This document shows positions 1-7,057 of a stretch of DNA of 64,000 nt, in pieces. The DNA comes from Candidatus Acetothermia bacterium (GTDB taxonomy: Bacteria > Bipolaricaulota > Bipolaricaulia > RBG-16-55-9). A model generated the notes under the pieces. It was not told the origin of the DNA, did no database searches, and saw only the letters and a list, made by a program, of their open reading frames with translations. The translations under genes and the position numbers were made by a program. The stretch lies in assembly GCA_016201405.1 (NCBI GenBank), contig JACQCZ010000017.1, positions 62,001-126,000 of the forward strand, read 5' to 3'. Every line of letters begins with the position of its first letter. Within the stretch, counting starts at the first letter, position 1.

Positions 1-1
1 A

Positions 2-319
2 TCCAATCTGAAAGAGCTTGATCTTGGAGCTAAATCGACTGTGATTCCCGATGATGTATTTAGAGCCCTGGACGCACTCGCCGGGCAAAACCAGAGATTC
101 GACCTCATCTTTGTGGGTCCGCCCTACGGGAAGGGCTTGGCAGATCGCACCATGCAAAAATTGTCAAGCTCTGCTCTTGTGCATTCACAAAGCATTGTCT
201 TTGTGGAAGTCTTCAAAAAAGAGATACTGCATCGCGAATACAATCTTTTGAAGAGCTTTGATGAGCGCTTTTACGGCGACAACCTTGTCCTATTCTTTCA
301 GCAAAAGGAGCCCTCATGA
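2..319 (+). CDS. rsmD: RsmD-like 16S rRNA (guanine-N2) methyltransferase, C-terminal part
   Basis: The reading frame is open from base 2, so the N-terminal part with the SAM-binding glycine loop lies outside the window. The visible ~105 residues match the end of the RsmD family, which methylates G966 of 16S rRNA in E. coli. They contain FDLIFVGPPYGKGL, equivalent to the family's catalytic [DN]PPY motif, followed by the conserved ending with a strongly hydrophobic strand. The motif reads GPPY: the codon is GGT where the family has GAT or AAT, a replacement of the residue that normally contacts the target base. It overlaps the next gene by ATGA, so the two are probably cotranslated. Family assignment is good; activity is uncertain because of the motif change. 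Confidence 0.75.
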   Translation, partial: SNLKELDLGAKSTVIPDDVFRALDALAGQNQRFDLIFVGPPYGKGLADRTMQKLSSSALVHSQSIVFVEVFKKEILHREYNLLKSFDERFYGDNLVLFFQQKEPS

Positions 320-1080
320 AGAAGAATGACTTTAAAGAGCGCCTTCACACCGGCGAAGTTCTCTTTGGAGCCTTCTCCACTATTTCGCACCCAGCCATTG
401 TAGAGATCATGGCGCTTGCAGGCATGGATTTTGTCATCTTGGATGGCGAGCATTCCAGCCTGACGCCCGAGAGTGCAGAAAATCTCTATCGGGCGGCGGA
501 GCTGCGTGGCATCGGCTGCGTCACGCGCATTGGCGAAAACAACCAGCAGCACATGCAAAAGTTTTTAGACAGCGGAGCCGGCAGCGTACTTATCCCACTG
601 GTGAATAGCCGAGAGGAAGCAGAGCGCGTCGTCGATGCTGTCAAATATGGCCCGATCGGAAGCCGAGGGCTGGCCGCAAGCCGTGCCTCTGATTGGGGTC
701 TCATTCCGGGAGGGCTTCCCGAGTATGTGAAACATGCCAATGAGGAGACTTTCATCGCTGTTCAAGTGGAGACCTTTGAAGCCGTGGAAAATTTTGATCA
801 CATTCTGGCCGTTGAGCACATTGATATGATCTTCTTTGGCCCATCGGATCTATCTTCATCACTCGGCCTGCCCGGACAGACGACGCATCCCAAAGTCGTA
901 ACGCTCATTGAAGATCTCGGCAGGCGGACTAAGAAGGCTGACAAACTGACCGGCACAATCGCCAGAGATGGCCAACAGGTCAAGCACTGGCGCGGCCTAG
1001 GTTTTCAATTTCTCTGCACCGGAGTCAACAATCTCTTTGCAAATGGAATTGCCAGCTATCTGAAAGAGGCCAAAAGCTAG
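316..1080 (+). CDS. HpcH/HpaI family aldolase (2-oxo acid aldolase)
   Basis: A 254-residue TIM-barrel class II aldolase of the HpcH/HpaI (2-dehydro-3-deoxyglucarate / 4-hydroxy-2-oxoheptanedioate aldolase) family. These enzymes reversibly split a hydroxy-2-oxo acid into pyruvate and an aldehyde with a divalent metal. Visible family signatures are FVILDGEHS near residue 40, the QVETFEAVEN segment carrying the metal-ligand Glu, and FFGPSDLSSSLG carrying the metal-ligand Asp. The length is normal for the family. Its ATG overlaps the stop of the upstream rsmD-like gene (ATGA), suggesting translational coupling. The natural substrate cannot be read from sequence. A role in aromatic or sugar-acid breakdown is typical of the family, and the window holds other aromatic-type genes, but no direct pathway partner is adjacent. 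Confidence 0.85.
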   Translation: MKKNDFKERLHTGEVLFGAFSTISHPAIVEIMALAGMDFVILDGEHSSLTPESAENLYRAAELRGIGCVTRIGENNQQHMQKFLDSGAGSVLIPLVNSREEAERVVDAVKYGPIGSRGLAASRASDWGLIPGGLPEYVKHANEETFIAVQVETFEAVENFDHILAVEHIDMIFFGPSDLSSSLGLPGQTTHPKVVTLIEDLGRRTKKADKLTGTIARDGQQVKHWRGLGFQFLCTGVNNLFANGIASYLKEAKS

Positions 1081-1270
1081 TTGATGGGTCTCTTCTGATG
1101 GCCTGAGCAGATCAAGACAGGCAGCTTTGGGTACCGAGGGAAAGATTTGTCTTTATAAGAGAGAGAACAGAGATAGAAGAGACTGCCTTTGGTGGAGCGG
1201 ATTAGCTTCATATTTTGGCAGCTTATGCAAAGCCCAATCTTCTTCATAAAGACTTTTCTATTTTAAAAGA

Positions 1271-1346
1271 TGGTGGAGACGACCGGACTCGAACCGGCGA
1301 CCCCCTGCTTGCAAAGCAGGTGCTCTCCCAGCTGAGCTACGTCCCC
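1271..1346 (-). tRNA. tRNA-Ala (TGC anticodon)
   Basis: The minus strand folds as a complete cloverleaf beginning GGGGACG, with a seven-pair acceptor stem (one G-T), anticodon loop TTTGCAA giving TGC, T-arm GGTTCGAGTCC and an encoded CCA. It lies 17 bases downstream of tRNA-Ile(GAT) on the same strand. That order is normally found in the 16S-23S spacer, but no rRNA is present here. Confidence 0.97.
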
Positions 1347-1363
1347 TCTTACAATAAGGGCGT

Positions 1364-1438
1364 TGGTGGGGCTAGGAGGAATCGAACCTACGACCTCACG
1401 CTTATCAGGCGTGCGCTCTACCACTGAGCTATAGCCCC
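1364..1438 (-). tRNA. tRNA-Ile (GAT anticodon)
   Basis: The minus strand reads a full tRNA: GGGGCTA acceptor pairing with TAGCCCC, a short D-loop (AGTGGTA), anticodon loop CTGATAA giving GAT, the T-arm GGTTCGATTCC, discriminator A and an encoded CCA. It is the first gene of the Ile-Ala pair and has a TTGACA promoter upstream at about 1453-1481. Confidence 0.97.
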
Positions 1439-1452
1439 CAAAAGCATCCCGT

Positions 1453-1481
1453 AGCGTACCCAATAGAGACATGGATGTCAA
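1453..1481 (-). promoter_or_regulatory. promoter of the tRNA-Ile/tRNA-Ala pair
   Basis: On the minus strand a perfect -35 TTGACA (1476-1481) stands 17 bases from TACGCT (1453-1458), followed by a GC-containing discriminator. The expected start is ~1447, about 9 bases before the tRNA-Ile 5' end. The -10 is weak against TATAAT, but the same TACGCT hexamer is seen behind TTGACT at 16476-16504. Confidence 0.55.
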
Positions 1482-1693
1482 CGTAAGCTTCACACTATAC
1501 CAGGCGAGATTCGTTGCTTATTTACTATGCGAGATTGTTGAACCCGTCGCGATAAGCTCGCGGAGTGTAATGAAAAAACCACGCGCCAGGGGCACGCTGT
1601 TCATCTGAAGCTTGAGCTTGTCTCGAAACAACGGGCTCTCGCTCCCCTTCAGGTTTTACAAACGAGAGCAATGTCCGTTCACATGGGCAAATA

Positions 1694-1723
1694 TTGACAA
1701 TTTTGACAAAACTATGCTAGTAT
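1694..1723 (+). promoter_or_regulatory. promoter of the branched-chain-type binding protein gene
   Basis: TTGACA at 1694-1699 is followed after 18 bases by TAGTAT (1718-1723). A second TTGACA lies at 1703-1708, with TGTATT 16 bases on as an alternative -10. A strong AGAGGAGGAGG ribosome site precedes the ATG at 1771. Confidence 0.5.
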
Positions 1724-1770
1724 GTGTATTTACCAGTAAAACCTCATCTAGAGGAGGAGGATTTAAAGTT

Positions 1771-3087
1771 ATGTTCAAGGACCTTTCGCTAGCAAAGAAG
1801 TCCGTCAGTCGAAGAACCCTTCTTAAGGGAATGGGTTTGGCCGTAGGGGCTTCTGTCATATCCGGTCCCATCTGGAGCTTTGCTCAGAGTGGGATGTTAA
1901 TGGGGGCCTGTATACCCCTCACCGGTGGTCTGGCAAGCTTCGGCCCGCGATTCAGCGTAGCCGCAGATATTGCAAAAGAAGAGATCAACGCTGCGGGCGG
2001 AATCCCAGGCGTAGGACCTCTGACGATTCTAGTTCGTGACGATGGCACGAACCCAGACACAGGTGTTGCAGCAGCGACCGACCTGATCAATGTGAACAAA
2101 GTCCCAGCGATCTTCGGCGCAGCCGCCAGCGGTGTGACCATTCCCATCTCTTCGGTCACAATCGCCAACGGAGTACTCTTAATCTCTCCATCAGCTACTT
2201 CTCCAGCCATCTCCAATCTGAAGGACAATGACTTGGTATGGAGAACTGCTCCACCAGACTCCTTGCAGGGTATCGTCTTGGCTGATTTGGCCTTCAACAA
2301 GAAGGGCTACAGGAAGATCTCCATCATCGCTCGCAACGACGCGTATGGTGAGGGATTGGCCGACTCTTTGCGAGACAACTTCACAAAGCTGGGCGGCACA
2401 GTGCTCAACCTTTCTCTGTACGACACGAAAGCAACCGATTATTCAGCAGAAATCGCTGCTGCAAGAGCCGGCAGCCCAGAGGCAATCAGCCTGATTACCT
2501 TCAATGAAGGTGAACAGCTTCTCACTCAAATGGTTCAGGCCGGGGTCACTAACTTCGATCTGTTTGTGGATGGGAACAAAGATCAGGACTTGATGACCCG
2601 AGTCGCGAAAGCGATTGGAGTTGCACTCTTGAAGGGCAAGGTCGGAACTGCCCCTGCAACGGCTACAACAGCAGGCGGTGCTGAGTTTACAGCCAAGTAT
2701 CGCGCTCGTTTGAATGAGGACCCCTTCGTCTTCACTCCACACTCATTTGACGCAATTGCCGTAACTGCATTGGCAGCGGCAAGGGCTAAAGGGCAGGGCC
2801 AGGCCATCACTGGCGCCAACCTTGCAGCGAACTTGCGCTCAGTTGCCAACACCCCAGGCACGGAATACACGATTGGTCAGCTTGGTGCCGCATTGGCTGA
2901 TGCTGCCGCTGGTAAGGACATCAACTACCAGGGTGTAAGCGGACCTGTGGAGTTTGACTCTCATGGTGATCCGTTCGGCCCAGTCGGAACTTGGACCATT
3001 GATGAAAATGGCAAGATTGTCGATACTGCGACTGTTGACTGTGGTTTCGATGCAAGTGGCGGTCCCTTCTGCGGTAAGCTGCCCTAA
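1771..3087 (+). CDS. branched-chain amino acid-type ABC transporter substrate-binding protein (Tat-exported)
   Basis: A 438-residue periplasmic binding protein of the LivJ/Leu-Ile-Val type (type I fold), the receptor of the importer encoded convergently at 3172-6944. ATG 1771 is chosen over upstream starts because GAGGAGGAGG lies 10 bases before it and the protein then begins with a twin-arginine signal (SRRTLLKG at residues ~13-20, hydrophobic core, cleavage near SFAQ). The mature part starts GACIPLTGGLASFGPRF, typical of the family. A cysteine pair near the C-terminus (VDCGF and GPFCG) may form a disulfide. The ligand may be an amino acid, an amide or an aromatic acid, since this family covers all of these. 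Tat rather than Sec export suggests folding before secretion. Confidence 0.88.
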   Translation: MFKDLSLAKKSVSRRTLLKGMGLAVGASVISGPIWSFAQSGMLMGACIPLTGGLASFGPRFSVAADIAKEEINAAGGIPGVGPLTILVRDDGTNPDTGVAAATDLINVNKVPAIFGAAASGVTIPISSVTIANGVLLISPSATSPAISNLKDNDLVWRTAPPDSLQGIVLADLAFNKKGYRKISIIARNDAYGEGLADSLRDNFTKLGGTVLNLSLYDTKATDYSAEIAAARAGSPEAISLITFNEGEQLLTQMVQAGVTNFDLFVDGNKDQDLMTRVAKAIGVALLKGKVGTAPATATTAGGAEFTAKYRARLNEDPFVFTPHSFDAIAVTALAAARAKGQGQAITGANLAANLRSVANTPGTEYTIGQLGAALADAAAGKDINYQGVSGPVEFDSHGDPFGPVGTWTIDENGKIVDTATVDCGFDASGGPFCGKLP

Positions 3088-3120
3088 GAGCCAAAATAAA
3101 ATAAGACCAGAAACAACGGA

Positions 3121-3156
3121 ACACGGGAGAGGTAATGCTCTCCCGTGTATTCTTTT
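3121..3156. terminator. bidirectional hairpin terminator between the convergent liv genes
   Basis: ACACGGGAGAG (3121-3131) pairs perfectly with CTCTCCCGTGT (3138-3148) across a six-base loop, followed by a T-rich ATTCTTTT. It lies between the binding protein gene (+) and the permease gene (-), so it can serve both. Confidence 0.85.
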
Positions 3157-3171
3157 GAACTGATTGAAGAC

Positions 3172-4398
3172 TTAATGGTCGATCTTTGTTGAGGTGTGCT
3201 TCTCTTCTGCGATCAATCCTCTTGGACGATATAACAGGATCACTTCTAGAGCTATCACAATAGCCATGATGCGGATCGGGCCGAAGAGTTGTGATGCGAC
3301 GTCAATCTTCCCCAGCGGCGTCAGTAATGTTGGCGGTAGAATGTCATTCAGGCGTGATGTGGTGCTCCAGATCGCCCACATCAAAAATGCTCCAAAGATT
3401 GCACCTTTGTTATTTCCCGTTCCTCCGACAATAAGCATCACCCATACCAGAAATGTTCTTTGCAGGGGGTCAAAAACGCTAGGATCAATGAACTTGACCA
3501 TGTGAGCTACAATGCTCCCTGCACCCCCCATGATAATGGCGCCAACGATCAGGGATTGCATTTTGAAGCGGAAGGTATTCTTTCCAAGAGCCAATGCCGC
3601 ATCTTCGTCTTCGCGTATTGCCCGGAGCGCCCGGCCCCATGGTGAGCGGGAGATCCGTTCTAATGCCAAAAAGGCAATCAGCAGAAAGCCCAAGACGATC
3701 AAAAAATAGAACCAGTCGTAATGGGCTAGGGAGATGAATTGTGGAATTTTGATCCCAAACAGATCACATGGCGGAGCAGGGTTCGCACCGACAGGGATCA
3801 CCAGACACTGATGCAAGGGTTGCGGAATATTCTCAATCCCGCGATTCCCTATGGTGATGCCACGCTCATTGGTCGCAATCAGACGTAAAATCTCAGAGAC
3901 CCCGATGGTGGCGATGGCCAGATAATCGGACCTCAAACGAAGGGTAGCGAACCCCACAACGACTGCAACAATTCCCGATGCAGCCATAGCTCCCAAAAGT
4001 CCTACTACAAAGGGAAGATTAAAGAAATGAACTGTGATAGACTCATTGCCTGCTCCAACCACGTTGATTGGGTCTTGAACCAGGATTGTGGACACATAAG
4101 CACCGACGCCAAAGAAGCCGGCTACGCCGATATTGAATAATCCCGTATAACCCCACTGGACGTTCAGTCCCAATGATAAGATGGCATATGTCCCACCAAG
4201 CATGAGGAAATCCACTAGAAAAGAGAACATACTCTCGGAAGGAGCGTCAAGGAGAGATCCAATAAGTACGGTCAAGCCTAAGGCTATGAGAGTGCCGACG
4301 AAAGCAATCCAACGGGAGCTTCTAGACTTTCGCGTCAACAAAATAGCAAGACCGGCAACGGAAATGATGACGAGAAGCAGCGAGATGATCTGTGACAT
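3172..4398 (-). CDS. livM: branched-chain amino acid-type ABC transporter permease (LivM)
   Basis: A 408-residue polytopic inner-membrane permease of the LivM family. It has many hydrophobic helices, the conserved NVQWGYTGLFNIGVAGFFG signature around residue 80, and the EAA-like loop ALGKNTFRFKMQSLIVGA with the preceding RAIREDEDAA motif that docks the ATPases. The ending (ALEVILLYRPRGLI) is the usual LivM close followed by a short tail. It is the last gene of the minus-strand livG-livF-livH-livM series and starts 7 bases after the end of livH. It forms the translocation pore with LivH; substrate specificity comes from the binding protein at 1771. Confidence 0.9.
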   Translation of the reverse strand: MSQIISLLLVIISVAGLAILLTRKSRSSRWIAFVGTLIALGLTVLIGSLLDAPSESMFSFLVDFLMLGGTYAILSLGLNVQWGYTGLFNIGVAGFFGVGAYVSTILVQDPINVVGAGNESITVHFFNLPFVVGLLGAMAASGIVAVVVGFATLRLRSDYLAIATIGVSEILRLIATNERGITIGNRGIENIPQPLHQCLVIPVGANPAPPCDLFGIKIPQFISLAHYDWFYFLIVLGFLLIAFLALERISRSPWGRALRAIREDEDAALALGKNTFRFKMQSLIVGAIIMGGAGSIVAHMVKFIDPSVFDPLQRTFLVWVMLIVGGTGNNKGAIFGAFLMWAIWSTTSRLNDILPPTLLTPLGKIDVASQLFGPIRIMAIVIALEVILLYRPRGLIAEEKHTSTKIDH

Positions 4399-4405
4399 AT
4401 TTGTG

Positions 4406-5473
4406 CTATCCCTTCCTTCCCGCCGACCCTAAAAGCCCTTGAGGACGGACCAGCAGCATAATGATCAGCAAAAGAAATGCTATTCCTGGCTTGTATTGAC
4501 TCGAGATCGTGGTGACTGGTGCGATCAGAATCGTCTGTGCGATTCCGATCACAAGCGCTCCAAGCATTGCACCGTAGGGGCTGCCAATGCCCCCTAAGAT
4601 CACTGCTGCAAAGAGATAGAGCAGAATGTCTGAGCCTTGGATCGGAGTAAGCCCGCCTAGATTGAGTCCTGCGAAGACTCCGGCGACGGCTGCAAGACCT
4701 GAGCCGATTCCCCAAGTCCAGCGAATCATCTTTTCGGTATTGATCCCGCTCACTCTGGCGAGATCCATGTTATCAGACATGGCTCTCATGGCTTTCCCAG
4801 TGCGAGTGTATCGCAAGAAGAGGTGCAGCAATATGATCAACGTAAATGCGGTCGTTATAGTCACGAGCTGCAAGAGAGTCATTCTGAACTGAAAGATTCC
4901 AAAGGCATCCACATACATTGGAAGGGTCACACGAACCGAATACGTATGAGTTGCGACTCCCCAGACGGCCTGCACCAGTGCACGGATGAAGAGTGCCATT
5001 CCAAAAGAGGCAATGACTAAGACTACTGACGCGCTTCGGCGTAATCGACGATAGAGGATCCGGTCGATGAGCAGCGCGAACCCGATAGCTCCAAAGACTG
5101 CCGAGATCATTGCGATGAAGAGGGCGATAAGCCGCAACAGATCATCATTGGCTGGGTCTGCAAGAATGGGAAAGAGTTGCGGCAGCGAATCCACCATAAG
5201 GCCATCGACAGAAAAGGCAATATATGCCCCAAAGATCAGAATGTCTCCATGTGCAAAATTGGCAAAGTTGAGAATTTTATAGGTGAGCGTCAGACCAATC
5301 GCGCCAAGCATCAGAATGCTGCCAAAGCGGATGCCATCTACAATAGGCTGGGGACCGCCATTGTCTGCGATGAAGAGCCCCCAGATCAGTCCCAAGGCGA
5401 TGATTCCCCAAATGACCCATTTGGTGATCGCTTCTCTATTGTGTCTGATCCATGAGAGCAGAGTAGCCGGCAA
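4406..5473 (-). CDS. livH: branched-chain amino acid-type ABC transporter permease (LivH)
   Basis: A 355-residue membrane protein of the LivH family. The conserved block GIRFGSILMLGAIGLTLTYK followed by the NFAHGD signature is present as DGIRFGSILMLGAIGLTLTY and NFANFAHGDI. The ATPase-contact loop (RAMSDNMDLARVSGINTEK) and the C-terminal GxGSPYGAMLGALVIG and VRPQGLLG segments are present too. It is longer than the usual ~290-300 residues because of an extra N-terminal helix and a longer periplasmic loop. It is cotranscribed between livF (10 bases upstream) and livM, and with LivM forms the pore of the importer. Confidence 0.9.
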   Translation of the reverse strand: MPATLLSWIRHNREAITKWVIWGIIALGLIWGLFIADNGGPQPIVDGIRFGSILMLGAIGLTLTYKILNFANFAHGDILIFGAYIAFSVDGLMVDSLPQLFPILADPANDDLLRLIALFIAMISAVFGAIGFALLIDRILYRRLRRSASVVLVIASFGMALFIRALVQAVWGVATHTYSVRVTLPMYVDAFGIFQFRMTLLQLVTITTAFTLIILLHLFLRYTRTGKAMRAMSDNMDLARVSGINTEKMIRWTWGIGSGLAAVAGVFAGLNLGGLTPIQGSDILLYLFAAVILGGIGSPYGAMLGALVIGIAQTILIAPVTTISSQYKPGIAFLLLIIMLLVRPQGLLGSAGRKG

Positions 5474-5482
5474 GAGAAAGAA

Positions 5483-6187
5483 TCAGCCTCCCAAATACAG
5501 GCGGGCTACTTCGGGGTCGTTCAGAAGATCTTTGCCTGCCCCTTCAATCTGATTTCTGCCTGTTGCCAACACATAGCCGCGATTGGAGAGCGCCAACGCC
5601 TGCTTCGCATTCTGCTCTACCATCAGAATCGAGACCCCAATCGCATTGATCTCCCGAATCTTCTCAAAGATCATCTGAACTAGTTTAGGAGAGAGTCCTG
5701 CTGATGGCTCATCAAGCAAGAGAAGTCTTGGGTCGAGCATAAGCGCACGCCCCATCGCCACCATCTGGCGCTGGCCACCGCTGAGGTCGCCGGCCTTCTT
5801 ATCTTTGAAGGTACGAAGATCAGGAAAGAGATTGAATATTTCTGCAATGCGGCCGGAGAAGTCATCTTTTCGAATGAATGCACCCATCTCCATGTTTTCT
5901 TTGACAGTGAGACTCTGAAAGACGTTTTCTGTCTGAGGCACATAACACATGCCGAGCTTCACAATCTGATCTGGGTCCCAGCTTGTGCAATCCCTACCAT
6001 TAAAAGTGATCTTGCCCTGGCGCGGCTTGAGCAGTCCGAAGATTGTCTTCATCAGAGTCGATTTGCCAGCTCCATTGGGGCCAATGAGCGAGACGATCTC
6101 GCCCTCTTCGAGGAATACAGAGACTTCATTGAGAATGTTCATCTCTCCGTAGCCCGCGGTCGTCTGCTCAACGGTCAGCAGCGGCAT
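5483..6187 (-). CDS. livF: branched-chain amino acid-type ABC transporter ATPase (LivF)
   Basis: A 234-residue cytoplasmic ATPase of the LivF type. It shows Walker A GPNGAGKST, the Q-loop region YVPQTENVFQSLTV, the ABC signature LSGGQRQMVAMGRALM, Walker B LLLLDEPSAGLSP and the switch His region ILMVEQN, ending with the family's ARLYLGG. The start at MPLLTVEQT (6187) is preferred to longer readings because it aligns with family starts and has a G-rich ribosome site. It then overlaps the end of livG by 20 bases, as is common in liv operons. It powers the importer together with LivG. Confidence 0.9.
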   Translation of the reverse strand: MPLLTVEQTTAGYGEMNILNEVSVFLEEGEIVSLIGPNGAGKSTLMKTIFGLLKPRQGKITFNGRDCTSWDPDQIVKLGMCYVPQTENVFQSLTVKENMEMGAFIRKDDFSGRIAEIFNLFPDLRTFKDKKAGDLSGGQRQMVAMGRALMLDPRLLLLDEPSAGLSPKLVQMIFEKIREINAIGVSILMVEQNAKQALALSNRGYVLATGRNQIEGAGKDLLNDPEVARLYLGG

Positions 6188-6944
6188 ATTGCCCCCCGAG
6201 ATAGGCGTCCAGCACTCGCTGGTCAGAGCGAACCTCATTGGGAGTCCCCTCCATGAGCTTCTTCCCTTCGCTCATTACGATGACCGGGTTGCAAAGCGCC
6301 ATGACGAGGTCCATATCATGCTCAATGAGAAAGAAAGTGATTCCTCGATCGGCGCACAGCCGCTCAATATAGCCCATCAACTTCTTAAGCAATGTCGGAT
6401 TTACGCCTGCCCCAGGCTCATCCAGCAGAATCATGGTTGGATCGGCCATCATGGCGCGAGCCAGCTCTAGCAGTTTCTTCTGGCCGCCTGAAAGGTTCCT
6501 GGCATATTCGTCTTTTAAATGGATTAAATTTACAAATTCAAGAGTCGCGATGGTTTTATCAAAGAGCTCCCGCTCCTCTTGCTTAACGCGACCCGGTTGT
6601 AACCAAGGTGAAAAGATTCTCTCGCCGCATTGTCCGGCGGGGACAAGCATCAGGTTTTCTAAAACAGTCATCTCTTTGAACTCTCGAGGGATTTGAAAGG
6701 TTCGGCAAAGCCCTTGGCGGAATAGTGTGTACGGCGGACGCCCGGTCACATCTGTATCTTCAAAAATGACGCGACCAGAGTCACTTTTATAAAAGCCAGT
6801 GATCAAATTAAAAAGTGTAGTCTTGCCAGCCCCGTTGGGGCCAATCAGCCCTGTAATCGTGCCCTCTCTTACCTCTAGCGAGCACCGATCAACGGCCCTA
6901 AGACCTCCGAAATCTTTGACAAGATTCTGAACGCTAAGCTGCAT
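6168..6944 (-). CDS. livG: branched-chain amino acid-type ABC transporter ATPase (LivG)
   Basis: A 258-residue ATPase of the LivG type, first gene of the livGFHM unit. It contains Walker A GPNGAGKTTLFNLITG, the LivG-specific CRTFQIPREF segment, the signature LSGGQKKLLELARAMM, Walker B ILLDEPGAGVNP and the switch region FFLIEHDMDLVM. It ends with the typical VLDAYLGG. The start MQLSVQNLV (6944) is set by homology; no good ribosome site is seen. A strong promoter lies at 7015-7043, giving a ~64-base leader that contains two mutually exclusive short hairpins (6978-7001). Confidence 0.9.
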   Translation of the reverse strand: MQLSVQNLVKDFGGLRAVDRCSLEVREGTITGLIGPNGAGKTTLFNLITGFYKSDSGRVIFEDTDVTGRPPYTLFRQGLCRTFQIPREFKEMTVLENLMLVPAGQCGERIFSPWLQPGRVKQEERELFDKTIATLEFVNLIHLKDEYARNLSGGQKKLLELARAMMADPTMILLDEPGAGVNPTLLKKLMGYIERLCADRGITFFLIEHDMDLVMALCNPVIVMSEGKKLMEGTPNEVRSDQRVLDAYLGGQYAAADR

Positions 6945-7014
6945 AAGGTTTGAAAGAGCGCTTTTTGTTTTAAGATTCCGCAAGCATTCTGCGGTGCTTG
7001 CCCTCAAGGTTTGG

Positions 7015-7043
7015 ATTATAGCCTGATCGGGCCTTCAGATCAA
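7015..7043 (-). promoter_or_regulatory. promoter of livGFHM
   Basis: Minus-strand TTGATC (7038-7043) is separated by 17 bases from a perfect TATAAT (7015-7020). Transcription would start near 7008. The site lies just beyond the stop codon of dnaB. Confidence 0.75.
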
Positions 7044-7057
7044 AAGGGGTGCTGCAT

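Noticed and set aside
1263-1493. Minus-strand frame of 76 residues
   Set aside because: It is simply translation through the tRNA-Ile and tRNA-Ala genes; a frequent false gene call.
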